A stretch of DNA of 64,000 nt from an uncultured Aquimarina sp. (GTDB lineage Bacteria > Bacteroidota > Bacteroidia > Flavobacteriales > Flavobacteriaceae): assembly GCA_947502885.1 (NCBI GenBank), contig CANNBP010000022.1, forward strand, positions 1-64,000. Reading direction: 5' to 3'. Under the pieces are notes generated by a model. It was not told where the DNA came from, ran no database searches, and saw only the letters and a program-made list of their open reading frames with translations. This document shows, one piece after another, positions 47,613 through 56,152 of the stretch. The position numbers and the translations under genes are program-made. Position 1 is the first letter of the stretch. Every line of letters begins with the position of its first letter.

Positions 47613-47786
47613 TTAAAAAGGAGAATCAAAAATATCCATTACATAATCATTCGATGTTTTTATACATTTTGGTCTTATTAAACTGTCAGGAGATAAGTCA
47701 CCTCCTTCATTACCACCATTAATTGTAGATGGATTAGTTAGTTTTGATACCGTAAATTTATTGATATTCAATTTTGTTTTTTTCAT
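47613..47786 (-). CDS. GG-leader natural-product-type precursor peptide
   Basis: 57 aa from ATG 47786. The leader MKKTKLNINKFTVSKLTNPS fits the Bacteroidota natural-product leader pattern (K-L-N-x-x-K-x-x-[IV]-S-x-L). It is followed by Gly-Gly pairs (INGGNEGGD), likely cleavage sites for a C39-type peptidase. The tail after GG carries one Cys, several Ser/Thr and ends DIFDSPF. No LanB, LanC, radical SAM or ABC exporter gene is in the window, so modification is unknown. A palindromic operator-like site lies 65 bases upstream, and a TPR-AraC regulator gene precedes it on the same strand. Confidence 0.7.
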   Translation of the reverse strand: MKKTKLNINKFTVSKLTNPSTINGGNEGGDLSPDSLIRPKCIKTSNDYVMDIFDSPF

Positions 47787-47850
47787 GGCATGATATAATT
47801 TAAAAGAAACCAAATTTATTCAATTATATGCTATGAAGGTAATAGAATCG

Positions 47851-47872
47851 GTCGATATTCATAAATATCGAC
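47851..47872. promoter_or_regulatory. Palindromic operator-like site upstream of the precursor gene
   Basis: Perfect 9-bp arms GTCGATATT and AATATCGAC flank a 4-base CATA centre. The site is 65 bases upstream of the precursor ATG and overlaps the last base of the regulator stop codon. A near copy sits upstream of the regulator at 49842. Confidence 0.72.
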
Positions 47873-49563
47873 TAATTTTCTGTTTCTATTTTTTCTAATT
47901 CTTTTATAAAATAGGAAGGCTTGATTCCTTTTATTTTATAAAAGGCTTTAGAGAAAGATTCAGAGTTATTAAAGCCTGCTTCTTCTGCAATAGCCTTAAT
48001 GGTAAATCTTCTAAATGTCGAATTTTGTTTTAATTCATTTATGATGTAATCAATTCTTAAAGAGCTTATATAATTAGAAAATGACGATCCCTTATAATGA
48101 TTAATAATTTTTGAGAGATAATTTGAGTTTGTTTCCAACTCTTTGGCAAGAGAATGTAATGTGATTGTATTAGATGTATATCTTTGAGTTTTTTCGAATG
48201 TATCTAAACCGTTTAAAACAGAATCAATAATTGTTTTTGGGATATTTACTTCTTTGCTACCCACATTGGTTTCTTTGGTAGTGGTATTTAATATCTCATT
48301 AAACCTCTTTTTGTATAATTTTCTTTTGTTGTATTGGTATACAAGTACAAGTATCGTTATCAATAGAATGATCAGAATCCATGATAAAATAGTTTTAGAT
48401 TTACTTTCACTCTCCTCCATTTTTTTGAGAATAGACTCTTTTTCCGAATTCAATTTAGGGATATCGTATTCCTTAAAAATCTTTTTACTTACATAGTTTT
48501 GTTTCTTGTAAATGATACTATCATAGCTCATTAATCTGTTAATGTAAAAAAGCTGTTTTTCTAAATCATCATTGTTTTTATAGTAATCAATTAAAAAACG
48601 ATATGATTCTCTAGTAATAGGGGATACGTTTTGTGTAATTTGATAAAGCGAATCTACTTTTTTGAAATAATTAACGGCAATTAAGCTTTGGTTTTTTGCT
48701 AAATAAGATTTACCAAGATAAAAATTAGAATAGGAACAATTGCCAAGGTCATTAGATTCTTTGAAATAGGAGTAGTGTTTATTTAAGCTATCAATAGCAA
48801 CCTCATATTCACCTTTTAAGTAATTAACAATTCCCTGATTTGACGAAAAATGATGATATTTGGTTGTATCTCCGTATTTTAAAGATTCCTTAACACCAAG
48901 GTTATTATAGTAACTAGCAGAATCAATAGCTTTCATTTCATAAAAAATATTTGCCATGGCTAGTAACGTTGTTAAGTAGTAATTACTTTTTTTAGAATCG
49001 GTTAGTACTTTTTTAGAATAAGGAATATTTTCTTTATATAACTGTAAGGCTTCTTCATATTCACCAACCTTTCTTTTTATAGTACCTATATTATAATTGG
49101 TAGTTACAAATAGATTAGTGTTATTATGTTTTTTAGCATACTTACTTGCTATTAAATAATTGTCTATAGCTTTGTCTAGTTCCCCTTTTTCATGATAAAA
49201 AGCAGCTTTTGCTTGATAGGCTAATGCAGGGTAAAATTTAGTTTCATTTTGTGAGGTTATACTTATAATACTATCACTGTATATCAATGAAGTTGAATCT
49301 TTATATAAACCGGATAATATATAATAACCTGCTATTGTTTGAGTTTCTTTTTTTTCTTTTTTAGCAACATGAACAAATGCTTTGATGTACTTCATTTGAT
49401 CATTTTTTACATTACTATTCTCATATAAGTTGAATAACTCATTGATAGTTTTATGTTGAAGTGAGTCACTATTCTGGCGTTGTCCTAAACAAAAATAGTT
49501 GTTTGATATAAAAACTATAGCTAAAGTAAGAAACCTAGAAAAATGTTTTGCGTTAAATTCCAT
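47872..49563 (-). CDS. Membrane-tethered TPR regulator with AraC-type HTH
   Basis: 563 aa from ATG 49563 (the frame continues to 49614). The N-terminal signal is RFLTLAIVFISNNYFCLGQ. TPR helices follow (about residues 60-350, e.g. ALAYQAKAAFYHEKGELDKAIDNY), then a membrane segment (TILSWILIILLITILVLVY, about 380-400). The C-terminal AraC domain contains LHSLAKELETNSNYLSKIINHYKGSSFSNYISSLRIDYI...IKAIAEEAGFNNSESFSKAFYKIKG. The architecture is that of the 25822-27549 protein. The dyad elements at both ends of the gene make it the prime candidate regulator of the peptide genes. Confidence 0.88.
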   Translation of the reverse strand: MEFNAKHFSRFLTLAIVFISNNYFCLGQRQNSDSLQHKTINELFNLYENSNVKNDQMKYIKAFVHVAKKEKKETQTIAGYYILSGLYKDSTSLIYSDSIISITSQNETKFYPALAYQAKAAFYHEKGELDKAIDNYLIASKYAKKHNNTNLFVTTNYNIGTIKRKVGEYEEALQLYKENIPYSKKVLTDSKKSNYYLTTLLAMANIFYEMKAIDSASYYNNLGVKESLKYGDTTKYHHFSSNQGIVNYLKGEYEVAIDSLNKHYSYFKESNDLGNCSYSNFYLGKSYLAKNQSLIAVNYFKKVDSLYQITQNVSPITRESYRFLIDYYKNNDDLEKQLFYINRLMSYDSIIYKKQNYVSKKIFKEYDIPKLNSEKESILKKMEESESKSKTILSWILIILLITILVLVYQYNKRKLYKKRFNEILNTTTKETNVGSKEVNIPKTIIDSVLNGLDTFEKTQRYTSNTITLHSLAKELETNSNYLSKIINHYKGSSFSNYISSLRIDYIINELKQNSTFRRFTIKAIAEEAGFNNSESFSKAFYKIKGIKPSYFIKELEKIETEN

Positions 49564-50056
49564 GGAGACCAAATTTAGATTTGTTTTTTTAAATAAAAAA
49601 TAAGATAACATCATTTTAAAGCAAAAGGAAGATAATCATTTCAAAATCATTCTTTCTTTAATACAAATATGAGTTGGATGAGTATGTGTAAAGTATATCC
49701 TTATAGTTAGTAGTTATTTGTAGTCTCTTTTGAAAGGCCAATTTTTAAGATTTCAATCTATTCAAAGATACGCAAACAGATAAAAAACTCAATATTAAGT
49801 TAGTATGTTGTTTTTTAGATGGTTAATGTGTTTTTTTTGTATGCGATATTCATGAATATCGCACCTGTATTTATGAATGTCGACTTCCTTCTTTTGCTTC
49901 CCAGATTTTTCTTGTATTTGTTTGTAGAAGAATTAATGCAGCTTATTAGATAGCAATAGCATTAAAAAAATATGATTTAAAATATTTGTTGCGCAGCAAA
50001 TAGGTGGAAACTGAAAAACCTTAAATAGAGTAAGTAATATTTCAAAATTAACAGCA
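49564..50056. other. Divergent regulatory region between TPR-AraC gene and small peptide gene
   Basis: 493 AT-rich bases with no gene. It contains the palindrome at 49842-49863 and a degenerate second copy at 49863-49884, exactly 21 bases on. An imperfect dyad (ATTTGTTGC/GCAGCAAAT) is near 49984-50001. No consensus -33/-7 promoter was recognised. Confidence 0.55.
49842..49884. promoter_or_regulatory. Tandem dyad operator-like sites, 21 bp apart
   Basis: The first site has perfect arms TGCGATATTC and GAATATCGCA around AT, and matches the 47851 site at 17 of 22 positions. The second (49863-49884) keeps the right half TATTTATGAATGTCGAC with a degraded left half. The 21-base phasing puts both on one face of the helix. 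Confidence 0.68.
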
Positions 50057-50278
50057 ATGAAAAAAATATTTTTAACACTAGCCGTTGTATTAGGTACAAC
50101 TACAATGATAAACGCAAACTCTAATGTAGCAACAGCTGAATTAGCAGCTAAGCCAAGTTGTTTTGATACTGCAGATGTAGCTGCAGATCTTATAGGGGAC
50201 CTTTTTGGTTTAAGTTATGAGGCTGAGCACGAAATGTTTTTGGTGATATATGATGCTTGTGTAGAGCAAAATAGATAA
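50057..50278 (+). CDS. Small secreted protein with two Cys
   Basis: 73 aa. A signal peptide (MKKIFLTLAVVLGTTTMINA) leaves a mature part of about 50 residues, acidic, with two Cys (KPSCFDT and YDACVEQ) that could form a disulfide. No family was recognised. It faces the dyad elements 173 bases upstream and is followed by a hairpin terminator. Export to periplasm or outside is expected; role unknown. Confidence 0.7.
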   Translation: MKKIFLTLAVVLGTTTMINANSNVATAELAAKPSCFDTADVAADLIGDLFGLSYEAEHEMFLVIYDACVEQNR

Positions 50279-50284
50279 TATGTC

Positions 50285-50320
50285 ATACTCCCAGAGTGTA
50301 TATACTCTGGGAGTATTATT
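50285..50320 (+). terminator. Hairpin terminator after small secreted protein
   Basis: 13-bp arms ATACTCCCAGAGT and ACTCTGGGAGTAT around a 6-nt loop, then TATTTC. The T-tract is modest. Confidence 0.7.
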
Positions 50321-50415
50321 TCTAAACTTTTAACACGAAAGGTATCTTTTGAAACTCTAAAAAGGTACGTCAACTTTGCTTTATAAACCATTCATTTTTT
50401 AAGATATACGTTCTT

Positions 50416-51150
50416 ATGCAAAAAATACTCTATTTAATTTTTCTTTTTGTTTTAGGTCAATATATTACGGCATATTCTCAAACCTATACTCATGGAAAAA
50501 TCACCTATACGGCGACCAGTAAAACATTAGATATTTCTAACCTTAAAGAAAATGGTGGTCAGATATCAAAAGAGGCTAAAGATAAAATAAGAAGATTAAT
50601 AAATGAATCTTCTAATATTCAATTCACCTTGTCGTTTTCAAAGAATGAAGCATTATTTGCTAAAGAAAACGCAATTGAAAATAAAAAAAACATAACGGCA
50701 ATTCTTGCGGGAAAAGGTACTTATTATACCAATTTAGAAGAAAAAATAATTCTTCATAAAAAAGAGGCTTTTGGTGAAAACTTTGTTGTTACAACACCTT
50801 TTGCCAAATGGGAATTAACACAAGAGTCAAAACTTATAGGAAAATACAAGTGCTATAAAGCAGTTGCCATAAAAAAGGTTAACACCAGAAGAGGTGTTGT
50901 GAGCAAACAAGTAACAGCTTGGTACGCAACTGGAATACCTGTGAGTTATGGCCCAAAAGAATATAGTGGTTTGCCGGGTCTTATTATTGAATGGTCCGAT
51001 GAAAACATACTGTTTAAAGCAACCAAAATAGAATTGAATCAAGAAAAAACAACCAAAATTAAAAAACCAACATCTGGAAAAATGGTCTCTATTAAAGAGT
51101 ATGATGAGATTGCTAACAAAATGTTTTCTAAAATTAGAAGGAATAATTGA
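50416..51150 (+). CDS. GLPGLI family protein
   Basis: 244 aa. The signal is ILYLIFLFVLGQYITAYSQ. The name-giving motif appears as YSGLPGLIIEWS near residue 190, with AWYATGIPVSYGPKEY before it, typical of TIGR01200. These Bacteroidota proteins are exported, of unknown function, and usually encoded beside a TonB-receptor-like gene, as here (20 bases apart). Confidence 0.93.
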   Translation: MQKILYLIFLFVLGQYITAYSQTYTHGKITYTATSKTLDISNLKENGGQISKEAKDKIRRLINESSNIQFTLSFSKNEALFAKENAIENKKNITAILAGKGTYYTNLEEKIILHKKEAFGENFVVTTPFAKWELTQESKLIGKYKCYKAVAIKKVNTRRGVVSKQVTAWYATGIPVSYGPKEYSGLPGLIIEWSDENILFKATKIELNQEKTTKIKKPTSGKMVSIKEYDEIANKMFSKIRRNN

Positions 51151-51170
51151 AATAAGTAGTCTTATACGTT

Positions 51171-53846
51171 ATGATGAAAAGGACTGTTCTTTTGTTTCTA
51201 TTTTTTATACAAATAAGTTTATCATTTTCTCAAAATATAACGCTTGGTGGTACAGTAAAGGATAGTTTAGAAAATCCGTTACCCTATGCCAATATATTGG
51301 CCAAGCCCTATAATCTTAATAAAAACTTACAGTTTTCTATTAGTGATCATGAAGGCTATTACGAGTTAAACCTAGCCAAAGGCGATACATTTGTTATAAG
51401 TGTTGATTATATGGGGTATAAGCCCGTAGAGTATCAATTTATAGCTTTAAAAAATACAATTAGAGAACTTGTTTTAGAACAATCTACCGAGCATTTAGGT
51501 GAGGTTGTGATAGAGATGCCAGTTACAGTTAAAGGAGATACAACAACATATAGAGTTGATAAATTTGTAAAAGGAAATGAAAGAAAATTAAAAAATGTTC
51601 TTAAAAGATTACCAGGAATAGAAGTAAGTAAAAATGGAGATGTAAAAGTTCAAGGTAAGAAAGTAACAAATTTGTTGGTGGATGGTAAAGAGTTCTTTGG
51701 TGGTAATACAAAATTAGGTATAGAAAATATACCTATGAATATAGTAGACAAGGTACAGGTTTTAGATAATTATAACGAAGTAGCATTTTTAAAAGAAACT
51801 TCTGATTCTGATAGAATGGCAATGAACATCTTGCTTAAAGAAGATAAAAAGAGATTCGTTTTTGGAGACATAGAAGCAGGAAAAGGCAATAAAAACTTTT
51901 ATAAAACCCATGCGAATCTGTTTTATTATTTGCCCAAGGCTAGTATTAATTTTATCGGAAATTTAAATAATATAGGAGAAAAGGTATTTTCTATTAAGGA
52001 CTACTTAAGTTTTTCTGGTAGCGCAAATGCTGTATTTGATACTAATTTTGATTGGCAAGCAGAGGATTTTAATCAATTTTTAGAAACTAGGGATTTTGAA
52101 CGTGCTAAGCAGCAGTTTGGAGCAATCAATATAACAAAATCGATAACACCAAAAATTGATTTAAGAGGGTATGCTATTTTTTCTAATGAAGATTCGAATA
52201 GTTTAATAAAAAGCGATAACCAGTATTTTTCTTTCTTAGAGCAAAATGAAAATGCAACAAATATCAAGAATAAATTAGGTATAGGTAGATTTAACCTAGA
52301 ATATACTCCAAGTAGTTTGGAACGTTGGTATGCCAGAACTCAAATTAAGAAAACAGATAGTTTTAAAAACAATAGTATACTTTCATTAATAAGTGATAAC
52401 ACAAATACAATTGTAAATGATAAAGATTCGAAAAGCACATACGTTAACCAAAATATTGAATGGCATAAGCTGTTTTCAAAGAAGCATACTGTATCAAGTA
52501 TAGTAAATTACACCTTTAACAAAAGAGATCAAACGGCTCTTTGGAATGCTAGCAACCCAATTTTAGAAGGTTTGATTCCTGTAAATAATGATCAACAGAA
52601 TTTACTTTTGGATCAATTAAAAGAAACTCAAAGACAAAATTTTGATATAGTGTTAAAACATTTTTGGAGAAAAAATAGTAATAACCATATATATTCAACA
52701 ATTGGGAATAAGTTCTTAAGAGAAGATTTTAAAACTGACGATACGCAAACCCTGGATAGTGGGATTAGAAACGATCTTTCTGATAATGGTTTTGGTAATG
52801 ATGTTGCCTTTAGACTTAACGATCTGTTTTTTGGTGTTCATTATAAATTCAAGACAGGTGCTTTTATGTTTAAACAAGGAGCAGAGTTACATAACTACAC
52901 CTGGACGGTGAATCAACAAAATACAATAAGCAAACATAAATGGATTGTATTGCCAGATTTTTTAGCAAAAATAGAGTTCAGTAAATCTAAAAAAATTCAA
53001 TTCAATTATAACCTGAAAACTTCTTTCTCGAATATAACTAGGTTTGCTAATAGATTTTATTTGCAGTCACATAATTCGATTTATAAAGGGAATGAAAATT
53101 TAGAAAATGACTTATATCATTCAGCGCGATTGTTTTATACTCGATTTAGTTTATACAGGGGGTTAATGCTAGTTGGAAATATAAATTACACCAAAAGAGT
53201 TAGAGGGGTCGGTAATGTGGTAGTGATCGATGAGGATAATCCAGATCCATCTCAAAAAACAAATCAGTTTTTAACCACAAGAATGTTGGATAACCCGGCA
53301 GAGAATATAGCATTTAATGGAACATTACATAAAACTATTAAAAAGTTGAAGTTTCGTTTTGATGGTGATGTAGAGTTATCAAAGTATTTACAGAATATCA
53401 ATAGCACAAATCAATTAAATAAAAACAATAAGTATTCTTTTGAAATAGGAGTTGAAACACTCTTTGATCATTTACCAACCATTGATCTGGGGTTTAAAAG
53501 GAGTAGTAGTAACTTTAAATCGAGCGGTGAAACTTCAAAATTTGTGACCAATACATCCTTTGCTAGTATTGATTATGATTTTTTACAAGGGTTTGTGTTT
53601 AATTTTGAATATTCGAGGTATAATTATCAGCAAAAATCAATATCACAAAAGAGTACTTATGAAATAGCTAATGCTACGCTTTCTTATAAAAAAGAGAATA
53701 GTCCGTGGAGTTATAAGATAATGACTCAAAATATATTTGATACACGATTTAAAAGGAGTAATAGTTTTTCTCAGTATCTTATTTCTGATATTAGAACCTC
53801 AATCTTACCAAGAATTATTATACTTGCAATTGGTTATGACTTATAG
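51171..53846 (+). CDS. TonB-dependent-receptor-like outer-membrane beta-barrel protein
   Basis: 891 aa. The signal is TVLLFLFFIQISLSFSQ. A carboxypeptidase-regulatory-like domain follows (about residues 22-100, LGGTVKDSLENPLPYANILA...YMGYKPVEYQF), then a plug-like domain (about 110-230, LKNVLKRLPGIEVSKNGDVKVQGKKVTNLLVDGKEFFGG). The rest is a large beta-barrel ending in an aromatic-rich C-terminus. It is the usual partner of GLPGLI proteins. It may import or bind a peptide or metal; the ligand is unknown. Confidence 0.9.
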   Translation: MMKRTVLLFLFFIQISLSFSQNITLGGTVKDSLENPLPYANILAKPYNLNKNLQFSISDHEGYYELNLAKGDTFVISVDYMGYKPVEYQFIALKNTIRELVLEQSTEHLGEVVIEMPVTVKGDTTTYRVDKFVKGNERKLKNVLKRLPGIEVSKNGDVKVQGKKVTNLLVDGKEFFGGNTKLGIENIPMNIVDKVQVLDNYNEVAFLKETSDSDRMAMNILLKEDKKRFVFGDIEAGKGNKNFYKTHANLFYYLPKASINFIGNLNNIGEKVFSIKDYLSFSGSANAVFDTNFDWQAEDFNQFLETRDFERAKQQFGAINITKSITPKIDLRGYAIFSNEDSNSLIKSDNQYFSFLEQNENATNIKNKLGIGRFNLEYTPSSLERWYARTQIKKTDSFKNNSILSLISDNTNTIVNDKDSKSTYVNQNIEWHKLFSKKHTVSSIVNYTFNKRDQTALWNASNPILEGLIPVNNDQQNLLLDQLKETQRQNFDIVLKHFWRKNSNNHIYSTIGNKFLREDFKTDDTQTLDSGIRNDLSDNGFGNDVAFRLNDLFFGVHYKFKTGAFMFKQGAELHNYTWTVNQQNTISKHKWIVLPDFLAKIEFSKSKKIQFNYNLKTSFSNITRFANRFYLQSHNSIYKGNENLENDLYHSARLFYTRFSLYRGLMLVGNINYTKRVRGVGNVVVIDEDNPDPSQKTNQFLTTRMLDNPAENIAFNGTLHKTIKKLKFRFDGDVELSKYLQNINSTNQLNKNNKYSFEIGVETLFDHLPTIDLGFKRSSSNFKSSGETSKFVTNTSFASIDYDFLQGFVFNFEYSRYNYQQKSISQKSTYEIANATLSYKKENSPWSYKIMTQNIFDTRFKRSNSFSQYLISDIRTSILPRIIILAIGYDL

Positions 53847-53863
53847 AGAAGCATAAAAAATAA

Positions 53864-53899
53864 AGACCGACTAAAAATATTTTTTAGACGGTCTCTTTT
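53864..53899 (+). terminator. Rho-independent terminator
   Basis: Arms 53864-53877 (AGACCGACTAAAAA) and 53881-53894 (TTTTTAGACGGTCT) pair with one mismatch around TAT, then CTTTTC. Confidence 0.8.
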
Positions 53900-54049
53900 C
53901 AATATGATAGTAAATTAACCTTTTAATTAGGATTCAAAAAAAGCAATGATGAACAAAATTTATCTTAAAAGGTTCTAACAAATATTGTGATTTTTTTGGT
54001 GATTTCAAACAACTGATTGATATTTAACGTTGTATAAGCTCTTGTTTCG

Positions 54050-54688
54050 ATGTATATTTTGACAGACGTTATAAAATTTCCCCCTGCGTCATATGCTGAT
54101 TATGATGGGTTATTAGCCTTAGGAGGAGATCTTTCTATTCAAAGATTACTATTGGCATATACCAGTGGTATTTTTCCTTGGTATAATGAGGGGCAACCTA
54201 TTTTGTGGTACAGTCCAGATCCTAGAATGGTACTTTTTCCTTCAGAGTTAAAAGTTAGTAAGAGTATGAAGCAGTTGATTAGAAAAAATAAGTTTGAAGT
54301 GACGTTTAACAAAGACTTCAAAAATGTGCTGATGAATTGTGCGACTATTAAAAGAACCGAACAAGATGGTACATGGATCACAAGAGATATGCAAAGTGCT
54401 TATCTCGAGCTTAATAAATTGGGATATGCTATTTCTGTAGAAGTTTGGGAAAATGATGAACTAGTTGGAGGGTTATATGGTATTTGGTTAGAAGGTAAGA
54501 AGGTGTTTTGTGGTGAGAGTATGTTTTCTAAAGTTAGCAATGCCTCAAAGTATGGTTTTATTACATTGGTAAATTGGCTCCAAAAAAAAGATGTAAAGTT
54601 GATAGATTGTCAAGTGTATACAGATCATCTTGCTAGTTTAGGCGCAAGAGAAATTGACAGAAGTCGGTTTTTGAGTTATTTAGAGTAG
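54050..54688 (+). CDS. aat: Leucyl/phenylalanyl-tRNA--protein transferase
   Basis: 212 aa. Family landmarks: FPPASYADYDGLLALGGDLS, AYTSGIFPWYNEGQPILWYSPDPRMVLFP, GLYGIWLEGKKVFCGESMFSKVSNASK, and the C-terminal LIDCQVYTDHLASLGAREIDR. It attaches Leu/Phe to N-terminal Lys/Arg for the N-end rule with ClpS/ClpAP. It is preceded by the terminator of the accessory module. Confidence 0.96.
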   Translation: MYILTDVIKFPPASYADYDGLLALGGDLSIQRLLLAYTSGIFPWYNEGQPILWYSPDPRMVLFPSELKVSKSMKQLIRKNKFEVTFNKDFKNVLMNCATIKRTEQDGTWITRDMQSAYLELNKLGYAISVEVWENDELVGGLYGIWLEGKKVFCGESMFSKVSNASKYGFITLVNWLQKKDVKLIDCQVYTDHLASLGAREIDRSRFLSYLE

Positions 54689-54712
54689 TTTTAATAGTGT
54701 TAAATAAGTAGT

Positions 54713-55366
54713 ATGGTAATTCACAATTTAGAATTAAATCAATCGGTCTTGGGACAATTTGTTGCAGAACTAAGAGATGTTGATATCCAAAAGGATCGTA
54801 TGCGTTTTAGAAGAAATATAGAAAGAATTGGTGAAATAACTGCATATGAATTAAGTAAGACACTAGCATACAAAACCAAAGCTATTCAAACACCGTTGGG
54901 TGCAAAAGAAATGCAAGTGCCTGTGAATGATCTTGTGATATGCGCAATACTTAGGGCAGGTTTACCTTTACATCAGGGAGTTTTAAATTACTTTGATACT
55001 GCAGAGAATGCGTTTATCTCTGCATATAGAAATCATACAATTAGCGAAAAAGAATTCGAAATTGTAGTTAAATATTTAGCATCTCCATCATTGCAGAACA
55101 AAACTTTGATATTAGCAGATCCTATGTTGGCAACTGGAAATACTTTAGAGTCAACATATCACGCTATGAAAAAGCATGGAGCTCCCACGCAGATACATAT
55201 AGTATCGGTTATTGGTTCAGAAAAAGGAGTGGAGTATATTAAGGATGTGTTTCCAGAAAATACACATTTATGGATTGCTGCAATTGATAAAGAATTAAAT
55301 GATAAGAGTTATATCGTTCCAGGACTCGGCGATGCAGGAGATCTATCGTTTGGGATAAAACTATAA
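54713..55366 (+). CDS. upp: Uracil phosphoribosyltransferase
   Basis: 217 aa. It makes UMP from uracil and PRPP. The PRPP loop LILADPMLATGNTLEST is clear, with CAILRAGLPLHQGVLNYF and the C-terminal uracil-binding IVPGLGDAGDLSFG. It starts 24 bases after aat and ends convergent to tag. Confidence 0.95.
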   Translation: MVIHNLELNQSVLGQFVAELRDVDIQKDRMRFRRNIERIGEITAYELSKTLAYKTKAIQTPLGAKEMQVPVNDLVICAILRAGLPLHQGVLNYFDTAENAFISAYRNHTISEKEFEIVVKYLASPSLQNKTLILADPMLATGNTLESTYHAMKKHGAPTQIHIVSVIGSEKGVEYIKDVFPENTHLWIAAIDKELNDKSYIVPGLGDAGDLSFGIKL

Positions 55367-55390
55367 GTAATGTATTTTTAAACAAGTTTG

Positions 55391-55954
55391 TTAGACTTGG
55401 TTATACCTAAAACAGTTTACTTCGTGATCATTTACCATACCAATAGCCTGCATAAAGGCGTATATTATAGTGGATCCTACAAATTTAAACCCCCGTTTTT
55501 TTAAATCTTTACTAATGGTGTCAGAAATTACAGTAGTGGCAGGGCAGTCTTTATGAGAAGCCCATTTATTTTTAATAGTTTTTTCTTCTATAAAACTCCA
55601 TATATAAGAATTAAAGCTGCCAAACTCTTCTTGAATTTTCATGAAATTTTGAGCATTGGTAACGGCAGAATTTACTTTTAATTTATTTCTGATAATCCCA
55701 GAATCTTGTAGTAATTCTTCTTTCTTGGTTTCAGTATAGTTGGCAATTCGTTTATAATCAAAATTGTCAAAAGCAGCTCTAAAGTTTTCTCGTTTTCGTA
55801 GAATAGTGATCCAACTTAATCCTGCCTGAAAAGTTTCAAGAATCAGAAACTCAAATAACAATTGCTCATCGTGTAGGGGGACTCCCCATTCATTATCATG
55901 GTAAGCTTCATACAAAGGATCTCCTATACACCACCCGCATTTGTGTTTTTGCAT
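55391..55954 (-). CDS. tag: DNA-3-methyladenine glycosylase I
   Basis: 187 aa. The N-terminal zinc/active region is KCGWCIGDPLYEAYHDNEWGVP with the catalytic Glu, then FEFLILETFQAGLSWITILRKRENFR, and C-terminal GFKFVGSTIIYAFMQAIGMVNDHEVNCFR with zinc ligands His and Cys. It excises 3-methyladenine in base excision repair. Confidence 0.95.
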   Translation of the reverse strand: MQKHKCGWCIGDPLYEAYHDNEWGVPLHDEQLLFEFLILETFQAGLSWITILRKRENFRAAFDNFDYKRIANYTETKKEELLQDSGIIRNKLKVNSAVTNAQNFMKIQEEFGSFNSYIWSFIEEKTIKNKWASHKDCPATTVISDTISKDLKKRGFKFVGSTIIYAFMQAIGMVNDHEVNCFRYNQV

Positions 55955-56152
55955 TTCTATATTTTTTAAGGTATAAATATAGTATATTCTCTCAGTTTTG
56001 GTTTTAAATATTTCATAAGAAAAATATAAGATGTTTTTGGCGAATTAAAATATTATAATTGGTAATTTCGAATCGATGAAAAAGATTTTTCTCATACTGT
56101 ACATGTAAGTTTTAGGTATGATGAACGTCTAGTGATTTGTAAAACATTTGTT

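Noticed and set aside
49984..50001. Hairpin or operator (ATTTGTTGC/GCAGCAAAT)
   Set aside because: Imperfect arms with no loop and no second copy; too weak to call.
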